Shown: piece by piece, positions 1 through 7,899 of the stretch
Layout: the number at the start of each line of letters is the position of its first letter
How positions within the stretch are numbered: position 1 is the first letter of the stretch
NCBI RefSeq assembly: GCF_900640175.1
Contig: NZ_CAAAJC010000023.1
Coordinates: forward strand, 1 to 47,264
Source of the DNA: Legionella sp. W10-070
GTDB lineage: Bacteria; Pseudomonadota; Gammaproteobacteria; Legionellales; Legionellaceae
Length of the DNA: 47,264 bases
Direction of reading: 5' to 3'
Notes under the pieces: generated by a model
Told to the model about the DNA's origin: nothing
The model's database searches: none
Seen by the model: the letters and a program-made list of their open reading frames with translations, nothing else
Program-made: the position numbers and the translations under genes

Positions 1-32
1 TGTTGTTCCTGTACCAAGCACTTCTTACTCCA

Positions 33-72
33 TTAAAATAAAAAAGCTCTTAAACAGCATTATAAGAGCTTT
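33..72 (-). terminator. Intrinsic terminator downstream of the purine permease gene
   Basis: A perfect 10-bp inverted repeat (AAAGCTCTTA at 43-52, TAAGAGCTTT at 63-72, 10-nt loop). On the minus strand it is followed by a T-rich tract (TTTTTATTTT, complement of 33-42). This is the classical form of a Rho-independent terminator, placed about 150 nt beyond the stop codon of the permease gene. One arm overlaps the 32-bp repeat at 70-101. Confidence 0.65.
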
Positions 73-101
73 GTCAATAAAAACTTAGGGCCAATTGGAA
101 G
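70..101. repeat. 32-bp repeat, inverted copy near the right end of the window
   Basis: These 32 bases recur perfectly, in inverted orientation, at 47171-47202. Weaker similarity continues on the inner side (a GCGGGAT block about 10 nt further in), so this looks like two copies of a longer dispersed element rather than chance. No transposase accompanies either copy. Confidence 0.7.
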
Positions 102-191
102 CTTTATGCGCGGGATCCAGTTAAACCACACAAAACCAACCATCTTTTTGACAAGGTTTGAGAATAGATTCTGCGCATAAAGCGCAGAACG

Positions 192-223
192 TAGGCTCTG
201 GTTCCAATTGTCAACAGAGCCTA
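192..223. repeat. Hairpin overlapping the permease stop codon
   Basis: TAGGCTCTG (192-200) and CAGAGCCTA (215-223) form a perfect 9-bp stem around a 14-nt loop. The outer end supplies the TAG stop of the minus-strand permease gene. A second small stem lies just outside (TGCGC at 173-177 with GCGCA at 182-186). It may be the end of a degenerate mobile element; it has no T tract, so it is a poor terminator. Confidence 0.45.
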
Positions 224-1501
224 ACTAATTGAAAAAAATAAAACAAATAGCAGACTTAAGACAAACAACAAGGGATTGAGAGGTTGACGCGTGATTAATT
301 TTAGTAAAGTGTAAAGAATTATTCCACCCCCTATCCCGTCAGCGATGGATGAGGTAAATGGAATCATCATAATGGTCAGCATGCAGGGGGCCGTTTCGCT
401 AAAGTCGGTTAATTGCAGATGGGTCAGATGTTTCATCATGCTACAGGCCACATAGAGCAGAGCAGGGCCGACGGCATAGTTAGGTATCATTTGTGCAAGG
501 GGGAAGAAAAACAGCATCAGGATAAACAAAGCCGCAATAACCAAAGCGGTCAAGCCAGTGCGGCCGCCGGCTTCAATTCCGGCGGCAGATTCTATGTAAG
601 GCGAGGTACTTGCGCAACCCAGGAGACCCGCGACGGTTGAAGCTGCGGCGTCAGCAGTCAAACTTCTACTGAGCCGCTGCTGGTAGTCAGCCTGGCTTTT
701 GAAGGGCGTTTGGTTAAACAAACCAATCAGGGTGCCAGTGGCATCAAATACAGCAACCAGAAACAGCGTAAAGGTTGCCTTAACGGCGGATATGGAAAAA
801 AGTCCTGAAAAATCAAGCTGAAATAAAGTAGTCTTTATTGAGGGCGGATAGGCAATCAAGCCCTGCCATTTAGTTAAACCAAACAGCAGACTGAGAATGC
901 TAATCCCGATAATGCCAAGAATAATAGCAGCCGGGATCCGGTAATAATCCAGTACCAAAATTATCAGAAAGCCAAGAAAAAATAGACCGCTCTGCGGGGT
1001 ATGGATGTTACCCAAACTCATCAGTGTGTGCGGGTCGGCTATCACCAGATGATTAGTGCGCAGAGCGATTTGTGCTATCAGTAAGCTGATGCCGATAAGA
1101 ATTGCTATTTGTAAATTAGGGGGGATGGAGTCTATTAATAACCGCCGCAAGGATGTCAGACTGATGATAAAAAACAGCAGGCCGGAAAGAAAAACCATTG
1201 CCAATGCATGCTGCCAATCGATACCCATTCCCTGCACAACGCCATAGGAAAAGTAGATATTGAGAGCCATGCCAGGTGCAACGCCGATGGGGGTATTGGC
1301 CAGTATGCCGGTTAATCCGCAGGCGAATGCCGTTACCAGGCAGGTTGCGGTGAAAACCGCCCCTGGCTCCATACCAGCATCCTGTAAGATTAGCGGGTTT
1401 ACAAAAGCAATGTATACCATTGTCAAAAAGGTGGTCACACCCGCCAGGGTTTCCGTTTTTAAAGAGGCATCATCCAAAAAACGGGAGAGAAGGGGCTTCA
1501 T
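221..1501 (-). CDS. NCS2/AzgA-type purine (adenine/guanine/hypoxanthine) permease
   Basis: An inner-membrane nucleobase transporter of 426 residues with about 12 hydrophobic segments. The N-terminal third has the family pattern NTPIGVAPGMALNIYF, and the middle has GCASTSPYIESAAGIEAGGR, which matches the substrate-site region of the AzgA-like branch (COG2252) of the NCS2 family rather than the UraA or XanQ branch. It probably imports purines by proton symport. The length is usual for the family (about 430). A promoter is visible upstream at 1526-1554 and a strong terminator at 33-72, so it is probably transcribed alone. Exact substrate cannot be read from the sequence. Confidence 0.9.
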   Translation of the reverse strand: MKPLLSRFLDDASLKTETLAGVTTFLTMVYIAFVNPLILQDAGMEPGAVFTATCLVTAFACGLTGILANTPIGVAPGMALNIYFSYGVVQGMGIDWQHALAMVFLSGLLFFIISLTSLRRLLIDSIPPNLQIAILIGISLLIAQIALRTNHLVIADPHTLMSLGNIHTPQSGLFFLGFLIILVLDYYRIPAAIILGIIGISILSLLFGLTKWQGLIAYPPSIKTTLFQLDFSGLFSISAVKATFTLFLVAVFDATGTLIGLFNQTPFKSQADYQQRLSRSLTADAAASTVAGLLGCASTSPYIESAAGIEAGGRTGLTALVIAALFILMLFFFPLAQMIPNYAVGPALLYVACSMMKHLTHLQLTDFSETAPCMLTIMMIPFTSSIADGIGGGIILYTLLKLITRQPLNPLLFVLSLLFVLFFSIS

Positions 1502-1525
1502 GCGGATTTCTCAAGAGAAAAGCCA

Positions 1526-1554
1526 ATACTACAAAAGCTTGCCCAATCTTGCAA
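1526..1554 (-). promoter_or_regulatory. Probable sigma-70 promoter of the purine permease gene
   Basis: On the minus strand, -35 TTGCAA (1549-1554) and -10 TAGTAT (1526-1531) are separated by 17 bp, 24 nt before the ATG of the permease gene. The -35 lies inside the hairpin that follows the upstream gene. Confidence 0.45.
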
Positions 1555-1570
1555 TTAAGGAGAGATTGGG
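1542..1570 (-). terminator. Hairpin after the RMD1-family gene, possible weak terminator
   Basis: CCCAATCT (1542-1549) pairs with AGATTGGG (1563-1570), an 8-bp perfect stem right after the stop codon of the minus-strand gene ending at 1574. The tract that follows is only weakly T-rich. It overlaps the -35 of the next gene, so termination and initiation may be coupled here. Confidence 0.4.
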
Positions 1571-1573
1571 GGG

Positions 1574-2380
1574 TTAAAAATGAATATTAAGAACGGCAAA
1601 AACAATTTCAATGGCGATCAAGACGATAATTATAATTTCCAGGTTATGTGAATGACGGGTTTCCAGATAACTGTTAAACATCTCGAAAATTTCATTTAAG
1701 GTATCTAGACGGTGGTTAATTGCGTTAACTCGGCGTTGAATATGCAGGTAGCGCTCCATCATCGAATAATATTCTTCAAGAGTCGGATGTTGCCAAAAGT
1801 ACTTGGGGTGATACAGAAAGTTGCTAATCAGGTTCATTTCGCTTTTTGCGCCCAGTATCTCACCAATGACCTGTCGCATCTGGTTACGTGTGATAGGCAT
1901 TTTTCCCTGATTGGAGATGCTTTGAATCATGGGATTGTATTTTTCAATCAACGCTTCAATAATCGTTTCAAAATACTGTAGTTTGACCGATTGGGAAAAG
2001 CCATAAGAGAAACTTAGCTTTAAATCATCGGTATCGCTGTCAATGGTTAAACAATCAACATCGAAAAAATCATGCGGCTCTATGGCTGTTTTATCGCCAA
2101 CCCGGTAGCTGAATTCATCCCGTACCAAAAAGGTGATCAGTTTGTCGCCAAAGGGACGGATAATATCAAGATAGCTGTTGATTTGATGGCGCTTAACTCC
2201 CCAGGAAACCACCGTTCCGTTTTTGAAAACGAAAACCAACGCCTGGTTACTGTCTCGATGGCTGAGCTTCAGAACATCACGCGTCCTGCTGGAATAATAC
2301 CCAATTAACGTAGTTTTAAGATGATTGTCTAAACGTGTCAAATCGATTGAGCTGGCAATGCAATAACTTAAGCATTCCAT
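1574..2380 (-). CDS. RMD1/YagE family (DUF155) protein
   Basis: A 268-residue protein of the RMD1/DUF155 family, which is found in bacteria and, in eukaryotes, in mitochondria (yeast Rmd1/Rmd8 relatives). The core pattern is visible: FVFKNGTVVSWGV near residues 51-63, then a long helical region, and one C-terminal membrane helix (about residues 248-266, rich in I, V and A) ending a few residues before the stop. This tail-anchored layout fits the family. The biochemical role is unknown. Start is an ATG preceded by AAGGTCAG. A 12-bp palindrome sits 28-56 nt upstream and could be an operator. Confidence 0.85.
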   Translation of the reverse strand: MECLSYCIASSIDLTRLDNHLKTTLIGYYSSRTRDVLKLSHRDSNQALVFVFKNGTVVSWGVKRHQINSYLDIIRPFGDKLITFLVRDEFSYRVGDKTAIEPHDFFDVDCLTIDSDTDDLKLSFSYGFSQSVKLQYFETIIEALIEKYNPMIQSISNQGKMPITRNQMRQVIGEILGAKSEMNLISNFLYHPKYFWQHPTLEEYYSMMERYLHIQRRVNAINHRLDTLNEIFEMFNSYLETRHSHNLEIIIIVLIAIEIVFAVLNIHF

Positions 2381-2407
2381 GATAACTGACCTTTGAGCTT
2401 AATTTAA

Positions 2408-2436
2408 CTCGTGATATTAAATGCTAATATCACGAG
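2408..2436. promoter_or_regulatory. Perfect 12-bp palindrome, candidate operator
   Basis: CTCGTGATATTA (2408-2419) is repeated inverted as TAATATCACGAG (2425-2436) around a 5-nt centre. It lies between the small HTH gene and the RMD1-family gene. No T run follows on either strand, so a binding site is at least as likely as a terminator. The neighbouring HTH protein is the obvious candidate ligand (inference). Confidence 0.45.
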
Positions 2437-2475
2437 GGTTAACACTAACGGCATTATAACTCAAATCATGGGAGA

Positions 2476-2745
2476 CTACACGCTTTCAGAAGTCTCACGG
2501 CCTGAGTAGGCTTTTTTTCTATCGGTAACGCCGCTTAACCATTGAGGGCACACTTCCAGAATCCCGGCTATTTTATCGAGTTGTTCTGGAGAAGGCAGCA
2601 AATGGCCAAATATCATTGCATTGGCCAAATGACGAGTAACGCCAAATACTTTCGCTACCGCTTTGGTCTTTTCTGCCAATTCTTCCGGAAAACCCAATAA
2701 AGATAACTCCCGGTTAAAGCGCTGTGAAAATACTTTACTGTTCAC
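2476..2745 (-). CDS. Small helix-turn-helix DNA-binding protein
   Basis: An 89-residue protein. The stretch AEKTKAVAKVFGVTRHLANA (about residues 24-43) followed by PSPEQLDKIAGILEVCPQWL has the helix spacing of the XRE/Cro or phage-repressor class of HTH domains: a short helix, a turn at FGVT, a recognition helix, then a helix carrying an L-x-x-I-A-x-x-L pattern. Nothing follows the domain except a short charged tail, so it is likely a stand-alone regulator. The start is GTG with GGAG six bases upstream. The exact subfamily is not recognised. The palindrome at 2408-2436 lies just downstream and may be its site. Confidence 0.65.
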   Translation of the reverse strand: MNSKVFSQRFNRELSLLGFPEELAEKTKAVAKVFGVTRHLANAMIFGHLLPSPEQLDKIAGILEVCPQWLSGVTDRKKAYSGRETSESV

Positions 2746-2973
2746 TTTTCACTCCATGAAAAAATTATTCTATCAGCATTTTTGTGCTGACCCCTTAACC
2801 CGTCAATCCTTGATACAGGTAAATCTGTTATAACTTATTTTTTTTTAACCGCAAAGCATTTTTATTTATTTTAAAACAAATAGTTATATTAATAATTAAA
2901 CGATGATTAAAATTTTCATATTTGATTTATTTATTAGGCATTTTTAACTGTTACTCAATCAATGCAGTGGCAG

Positions 2974-4203
2974 TCAGGAGAGGCTCTTCATAATCTTAGC
3001 CGCGTATTCAAGGCCTTGAATATAGGCTTGACTGTAATCCTGAGCGGTTAACGCGGGGTGTTTTAACTGATGAAAATTGCCTTGTTCATAGTGGGAGATA
3101 AGCGTTAACAAGCATCCTAACTCGCCGCTTCTGCTGATAAGGGCATCCTTTAGTTCTTCGGAGAGAGGGATTTTCTCCAGCAAGGTAGGCATTGGTTCTT
3201 GAAAAATGGCATCCAGCATGGAGAACATGCCAACAGTGTACCCTTCATGGAGTGAGGTTTGTTGGCTGGCGGTTGCCAGCTCCTGACACATTTTAGCCCG
3301 TACCAGCGTTCGTTCGAGTAAGTGGCTGGCCACCTCGTCCGTGCTGGATGCCAGAAGCAAGGTGGTCCAGTTGCGTATTTGTATCAGCCCTAACTGGAGG
3401 ATGGCATCCTTTATCGAATTAATTTGTCCTCCTGAATAAAATGCAGCTGATTTGGCAAGTTTCAGGATCCGGTAACTTAGTTTAGGCATTTGCAGAATGA
3501 TTTCCTCAATTTTCAACAGCGTTACTTCAGGATCATGAAGTTCAGCGATCAATTTTAAGAGGAGGTTTTTGTTTTCTGAGAGCCTGTGACCGTGAACCAG
3601 ATAAGGATGGCTAAGGAAAAAGCCCTGGAAAAGGTTAAATCCCAGGTCTTTGCAAAGGGCAAATTGGGCATGGTTTTCTATTTTTTCGGCTAATAACTGT
3701 CCTTTAAAGGTGCCAATTAATTGTAATTGCTTTTTTATTTCTTGCTGATTTAATTGCAGGATGTCTACCTTGATGATATCAGCAAGCTCGACTAGCGGTG
3801 TTAATTCCCTGCGAAAAATAAAATCATCAAGCGCCAATTGGTAACCTTGCTGTTTAAGCGCCCTTAGACGTTCAAGCAGTGGCTCATCAATAATAATATC
3901 TTCCAGTACTTCAATAACGATTTTATCTTTGGGGAGCAAAGTTGGGATTTTTTGTAAGAGATGATGCCTGGTAAAGTTAATATAGGCCGGATGATTATTG
4001 GTAATAACCTCCAGATCAAAATGGGTAAAAATATGAGTTAGTACGAAGGAAGTAGCATCATCTCCGGCGGTTAGGGAATTGATATTGGCACCTTTGTACA
4101 CAGACTCATCCCCTCGATACAAAATCTCATAGGCACAGACAAAACCTTCCCGATTATAAATTTCTTGTCGGGCAAACAAGGGGACTATTGGTGGTTGCGT
4201 CAA
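2974..4203 (-). CDS. EAL-HDOD signalling protein (YuxH-like)
   Basis: A 409-residue soluble protein with an N-terminal EAL-like domain (about 5-200) and a C-terminal HDOD domain (about 205-400), the YuxH arrangement. EAL domains hydrolyse cyclic di-GMP or sense it. The motif itself reads E-I-L (Glu26), but most positions needed for metal binding and catalysis can be found: Asn76, Glu98, Asp126-Asp127 (LALDDF), Lys145, Glu173 and Gln193. The glycine of DDFG is replaced by Ile. HDOD domains are signal-output modules without known catalysis. The only start in frame is TTG at 4203, with a stop two codons upstream; no good ribosome site precedes it, so the start is uncertain. Whether it is an active phosphodiesterase cannot be decided by eye. 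Confidence 0.85.
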   Translation of the reverse strand: MTQPPIVPLFARQEIYNREGFVCAYEILYRGDESVYKGANINSLTAGDDATSFVLTHIFTHFDLEVITNNHPAYINFTRHHLLQKIPTLLPKDKIVIEVLEDIIIDEPLLERLRALKQQGYQLALDDFIFRRELTPLVELADIIKVDILQLNQQEIKKQLQLIGTFKGQLLAEKIENHAQFALCKDLGFNLFQGFFLSHPYLVHGHRLSENKNLLLKLIAELHDPEVTLLKIEEIILQMPKLSYRILKLAKSAAFYSGGQINSIKDAILQLGLIQIRNWTTLLLASSTDEVASHLLERTLVRAKMCQELATASQQTSLHEGYTVGMFSMLDAIFQEPMPTLLEKIPLSEELKDALISRSGELGCLLTLISHYEQGNFHQLKHPALTAQDYSQAYIQGLEYAAKIMKSLS

Positions 4204-4305
4204 TGGTTATACTTCAAAGAAAACGGTTTTTTAATTATAGTCAACGGAGAATAAAATGGATATTTTTAATTACAGGCCGAGTTGTATCAACAGGCATAAA
4301 ATAAT

Positions 4306-4336
4306 GGGCAGCTCCGGCCATTCGGCTGATCTGCCC
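4306..4336 (-). terminator. Probable terminator of the gcv operon
   Basis: GGGCAG (4306-4311) pairs with CTGCCC (4331-4336); reading on the minus strand the stem is followed by ATTATTTTATG. It starts 12 nt after the gcvPB stop codon. The stem is imperfect inside, so strength is uncertain. Confidence 0.5.
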
Positions 4337-4347
4337 ATATGCAGCAG

Positions 4348-5805
4348 TCATTCTTCATGATGCTTGAAATAATTCAAGTCCAGTTCCCTTGCCGCCTTTA
4401 CATCGTCTAACCGTTTTACGGGTAAACGATGAGGGGCTTCTTTTAAGAGGTTAGGATTATGTTCTGCCTCATAACGAATCGCTTGCATGGCACTGATGAA
4501 ACTGTCCAATTCTTCTTTGCATTCGGTCTCTGTTGGTTCAATAAGCAGGCATTCGGGCACCAGCAACGGGAAGTAGGTGGTTGGCGCATGAAAGCCATAA
4601 TCGAGCAGGCGTTTGGCCAGATCCATTGCGGTGACGCCATAGCGCTTTTTTTCCTGGTTCAATGTTAAAATAAATTCATGGGTTGCCCGTCTGCCTGGAT
4701 AGGCTGGATTGAAGCCTGCCTTGGTTAACTCACTTAGTAAGTAATTCGCATTGAGCGTGGCAAATTCAGAGACCCGCAGCAACCCTTCCTTGCCTAAAAT
4801 ACGAATGTAGAAATAAGCACGTAGTAATATCCCGGCATTCCCCATAAAACAAGATAAACGGCCAATGCTTTGTGGATAATCCGCCCTGGTTGCCCAACGA
4901 TAAAAATCACCCTCCTTTATGACAAGGGGCAGAGGCAAATAGGGTAACAAGCGATTTCCAACTGCAACCGGTCCTGCCCCTGGGCCACCGCCCCCATGAG
5001 GCGTGGCGAAGGTTTTATGCAGGTTTAAATGCATGACGTCAAACCCCATGTCTCCGGGGCGGACCTTCCCTAAAATCGCATTCAGATTGGCGCCGTCATA
5101 ATAAAGCAATCCGCCTGCCTGGTGAACGATAGCGGCAATTTCTTTGATCTGCCGCATGAATAATCCCAGGGTAGATGGGTTGGTTAACATGATGCCTGCA
5201 GTCTTGGGGCCTACTTGATTGCGTAACGCGTCCAAATCGACATCGCCATCTTCTGCTGTCGCCAGTTCAACCACTTTAAATCCGCACATTGCCGCTGAGG
5301 CTGGATTGGTGCCGTGTGCCGCATCAGGGATGAGAATTTCATTGCGCATGCTATCACCACGAGACTGATGATAAGCCTTAATCATGGCCACCCCGGCAAA
5401 TTCGCCTTGAGAGCCTGCCATGGGCGTCAACGAAACACCTGGCATGCCGGTAATTTCTGTCAGATGATTTTGTAACTCATAAAGAATTTGTAGAAAGCCC
5501 TGGCTAGCTTTTTCCGGATCCAGTGGATGACGGTTAACGAATCCGGGGCTTGACGCTGCTTTATGAACCCCACGAGGATTATACTTCATGGTGCAGGAGC
5601 CCAGGGGGTAAAAATTGGTGTCTATCGAATAGTTTAATTGCGATAAGCGGGTAAAGTGGCGAATTACCTGCAGTTCGGAGCAGGCTGGCATGCGGGGAGG
5701 TTTTTTCCGCAAAAATTCCTCAGGTATTGCTATTGCTGGGGATTTATTTTCGGGAGCCTGGGCTGTCGCCTGTCTTTTTACTTTGGAGCGTTCAAAGATT
5801 AACAT
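4348..5805 (-). CDS. gcvPB: Glycine dehydrogenase (decarboxylating) subunit 2
   Basis: The C-terminal half of the two-subunit P-protein of the glycine cleavage system. It binds pyridoxal phosphate, decarboxylates glycine and passes the aminomethyl group to the lipoyl arm of GcvH. The 485-residue sequence carries the PLP site [17 protein letters not shown], with the Schiff-base lysine at Lys264, and the family segment [12 protein letters not shown] near residue 66. The length is usual. The ATG overlaps the end of the preceding YciI-like gene by 7 bp, so translation is probably coupled. It is the last gene of the operon and is followed by a hairpin at 4306-4336. Confidence 0.95.
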   Translation of the reverse strand: MLIFERSKVKRQATAQAPENKSPAIAIPEEFLRKKPPRMPACSELQVIRHFTRLSQLNYSIDTNFYPLGSCTMKYNPRGVHKAASSPGFVNRHPLDPEKASQGFLQILYELQNHLTEITGMPGVSLTPMAGSQGEFAGVAMIKAYHQSRGDSMRNEILIPDAAHGTNPASAAMCGFKVVELATAEDGDVDLDALRNQVGPKTAGIMLTNPSTLGLFMRQIKEIAAIVHQAGGLLYYDGANLNAILGKVRPGDMGFDVMHLNLHKTFATPHGGGGPGAGPVAVGNRLLPYLPLPLVIKEGDFYRWATRADYPQSIGRLSCFMGNAGILLRAYFYIRILGKEGLLRVSEFATLNANYLLSELTKAGFNPAYPGRRATHEFILTLNQEKKRYGVTAMDLAKRLLDYGFHAPTTYFPLLVPECLLIEPTETECKEELDSFISAMQAIRYEAEHNPNLLKEAPHRLPVKRLDDVKAARELDLNYFKHHEE

Positions 5806-6110
5806 AATTTGCCTTCCGTTTTCTGAATCAGTTCTTTGAGTTCCTCACGATGTTTAACCGGAGTAAATTCAATAATCTGATAATTAGCGATCTCAGCAAG
5901 ATAATAAGGATCTTCTTGAAGCACAGACTGCAAATAATCCCTGTCATTAGTCGCAGCAATGATAACTCCACCAGTACGCGGTTTCATAGGGCCTGAGGCT
6001 ACTAATAATCCCTGCTTGTAATAATAATCAAGGAATTCACGATGCCTTTGCAAATATTTGTCGACTTCGCTTAAAGGTGTTTTGTAAGTTAGTAATACTA
6101 TAAACATCAA
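5799..6110 (-). CDS. YciI-like protein inside the gcv operon
   Basis: A 103-residue protein with the small ferredoxin-like alpha+beta fold pattern of the YciI family: R[18 protein letters not shown] (about 23-41), an I-I-A-A strand, and D-P-Y-Y-L-A near residue 66. The usual acidic residue after G-P appears to be missing (G-P-M-K-P), so catalysis is doubtful. It overlaps gcvPA by 4 bp and gcvPB by 7 bp, and so is firmly part of the glycine cleavage transcript. YciI proteins have no agreed function; a role in glycine or tetrahydrofolate metabolism here is inference from position only. Confidence 0.8.
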   Translation of the reverse strand: MMFIVLLTYKTPLSEVDKYLQRHREFLDYYYKQGLLVASGPMKPRTGGVIIAATNDRDYLQSVLQEDPYYLAEIANYQIIEFTPVKHREELKELIQKTEGKLC

Positions 6111-7477
6111 TCGCCTCGCTGATTCATAATTTGCCTAAGGGCATTCGCATAATGGGTTATTTCTTCATCAGTACGCATCTCTGTGGCGCAAACAAGCATG
6201 GTGTTGGCTAATTGTGGGTAGTGCAATTCAACAGAATAACCGCCTGAAATTCCTGCTTCACGCAGTTTTGCCAGCACTTTGTTAACGGGCTGACTAAGCT
6301 TTAGCAATGCCTCATGGAAATAAGGTGCAGAAAAAACGGTGTCTACCCCATCAATTTGAGTGAGGGCACTAACCAGGGTTTGCGTATTATGGTGGCATTG
6401 ACAGGCAACTTGCCGCAGGCCCTCTGCCCCAACCAGGCTCATGTAAAGAGTTGCTGCAGTCACCAGCAATCCTTGATTGGTACAAATGTTGGAGGTCGCT
6501 TTGCCTCTGCGGATATGCTGTTCACGGGCTTGCAGTGTCAGGGTAAACCCTGTTTTGCCGTCTTTGTCTACGGTACGCCCTGCCAATCGGCCGGGTATTT
6601 GCCTTACATAATCCATCCGAGTGCTCAAAAAACCAAAATAGGGCCCGCCTGAAGCCATCGGGGAACCCAAAGGTTGTCCTTCACCACAGGCAATATCAGC
6701 CCCATACTTACCCCATTCACCTGGGGGTTTTAAAAGAGCCAGTGATGTTGGATTGACACAGGCAATGCAGAGGGTTTGATTCTCATGAGCCCAGTCACTC
6801 AGCTCATCAACCTGCTCAAGGCAGCCAAAGAAATTAGGTTGGGCGATGACCAGTGCAGTAACATCTTCACCCTTATAGCTGTTTAATGCTGAAAGAGCGC
6901 TGATCCCTTGTTTTTCATCAAACGGCAAGGTAAGAATTTCAATATGCTGTGTACGGGTGATGGTTTCCAATGTTTCCCGATACAATGGGTGAATGGTTCC
7001 TGCAACCACAATCCGCCTGGTTTTACTGTGTTTATTGACCCTGACCGCCATTAATACGGCTTCAGCCAGCGCAGAAGCGCCGTCATACATCGATGCATTG
7101 GCTACATCAAGTCCAGTCAGTTCGGCAATCATTGTCTGAAATTCATAGAGTAACTGCAAAGTGCCCTGACTGGCTTCTGCCTGATAGGGGGTGTAGGCTG
7201 TCAGGAATTCTCCCCGCGATGTAATATCCCAGACTGCAGCGGGAATATGATGCTCATAACTGCCGGCACCAACGAAGCAGATGCCATTTTGATTTTTATT
7301 CGCTAAAGCCTGCGCTTCTTTAAGCATCATCATTTCATTAAGGCCAGCCGGAATATTTTTAAACCCCTCATAGAGCAGGGAGGCAGGGATTTCATCAAAT
7401 AAATCCTGGGTTTTTTCTACTCCGATGCTGGCTAGCATCGCTTTAATATCTTCATCGGTATGAGGAATATAAGGCAT
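6107..7477 (-). CDS. gcvPA: Glycine dehydrogenase (decarboxylating) subunit 1
   Basis: The N-terminal half of the split P-protein, 456 residues, forming an alpha2-beta2 enzyme with GcvPB. Family features are YIPHTDEDI at the start, SQGTLQLLYEFQTMIAELTG near residues 103-122, and GEGQPLGSPMASGGPYFG near 265. It lacks the PLP lysine, as expected, because that resides in GcvPB. It starts 2 nt after gcvH and overlaps the YciI-like gene by 4 bp. Splitting of GcvP into two genes is common in Legionella and many other bacteria, unlike the fused GcvP of Escherichia coli. Confidence 0.95.
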   Translation of the reverse strand: MPYIPHTDEDIKAMLASIGVEKTQDLFDEIPASLLYEGFKNIPAGLNEMMMLKEAQALANKNQNGICFVGAGSYEHHIPAAVWDITSRGEFLTAYTPYQAEASQGTLQLLYEFQTMIAELTGLDVANASMYDGASALAEAVLMAVRVNKHSKTRRIVVAGTIHPLYRETLETITRTQHIEILTLPFDEKQGISALSALNSYKGEDVTALVIAQPNFFGCLEQVDELSDWAHENQTLCIACVNPTSLALLKPPGEWGKYGADIACGEGQPLGSPMASGGPYFGFLSTRMDYVRQIPGRLAGRTVDKDGKTGFTLTLQAREQHIRRGKATSNICTNQGLLVTAATLYMSLVGAEGLRQVACQCHHNTQTLVSALTQIDGVDTVFSAPYFHEALLKLSQPVNKVLAKLREAGISGGYSVELHYPQLANTMLVCATEMRTDEEITHYANALRQIMNQRGD

Positions 7478-7479
7478 AC

Positions 7480-7857
7480 TTAGTGGTCCTCTTTTATTTC
7501 ATTTTGATACTGTTCAGCATCGAGTAAATCATTTAGTTCAGCAGGGTTATCTGGCTTTATTCTGATTAGCCATCCTGCACCATAAGGGTCGCTATTAACC
7601 AGGGCAGGGTTTTCGCTTACAGCCTGATTGACGGCAATGACAACACCGCTGACAGGTGAGTAAAAATCAGAGGCTGCCTTAACAGATTCCACTACCCCCA
7701 GTTCCTGGCCGGCAATGACTTTATCGCCCTCTTCGGGAAAGTCAACGAATACCATATCACCCAATAATTCCTGGGCATGGTCGGTAATCCCTATAGTAAA
7801 TTCGCCATTGTCAGCTCTTAACCATTCGTGAGTTTTGGTAAATTTTAATTCAGCCAT
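7480..7857 (-). CDS. gcvH: Glycine cleavage system H protein
   Basis: The 125-residue lipoyl carrier that shuttles the aminomethyl group between the P, T and L proteins. The lipoylation site is visible as [18 protein letters not shown], with the modified lysine at Lys60. The N-terminal THEWLR and the [12 protein letters not shown] segment are also typical. The length is normal. It lies 42 nt downstream of gcvT and 2 nt upstream of gcvPA. The fourth enzyme, lipoamide dehydrogenase, is not in the window and is usually shared with other complexes. Confidence 0.97.
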   Translation of the reverse strand: MAELKFTKTHEWLRADNGEFTIGITDHAQELLGDMVFVDFPEEGDKVIAGQELGVVESVKAASDFYSPVSGVVIAVNQAVSENPALVNSDPYGAGWLIRIKPDNPAELNDLLDAEQYQNEIKEDH

Positions 7858-7899
7858 TTGTCCCTCTTCCTGTTCTTTGATAATGAATTATTAATATGA

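Noticed and set aside
192-223. Hairpin taken as an intrinsic terminator
   Set aside because: No T tract follows on the minus strand; the hairpin at 43-72 is a far better terminator.
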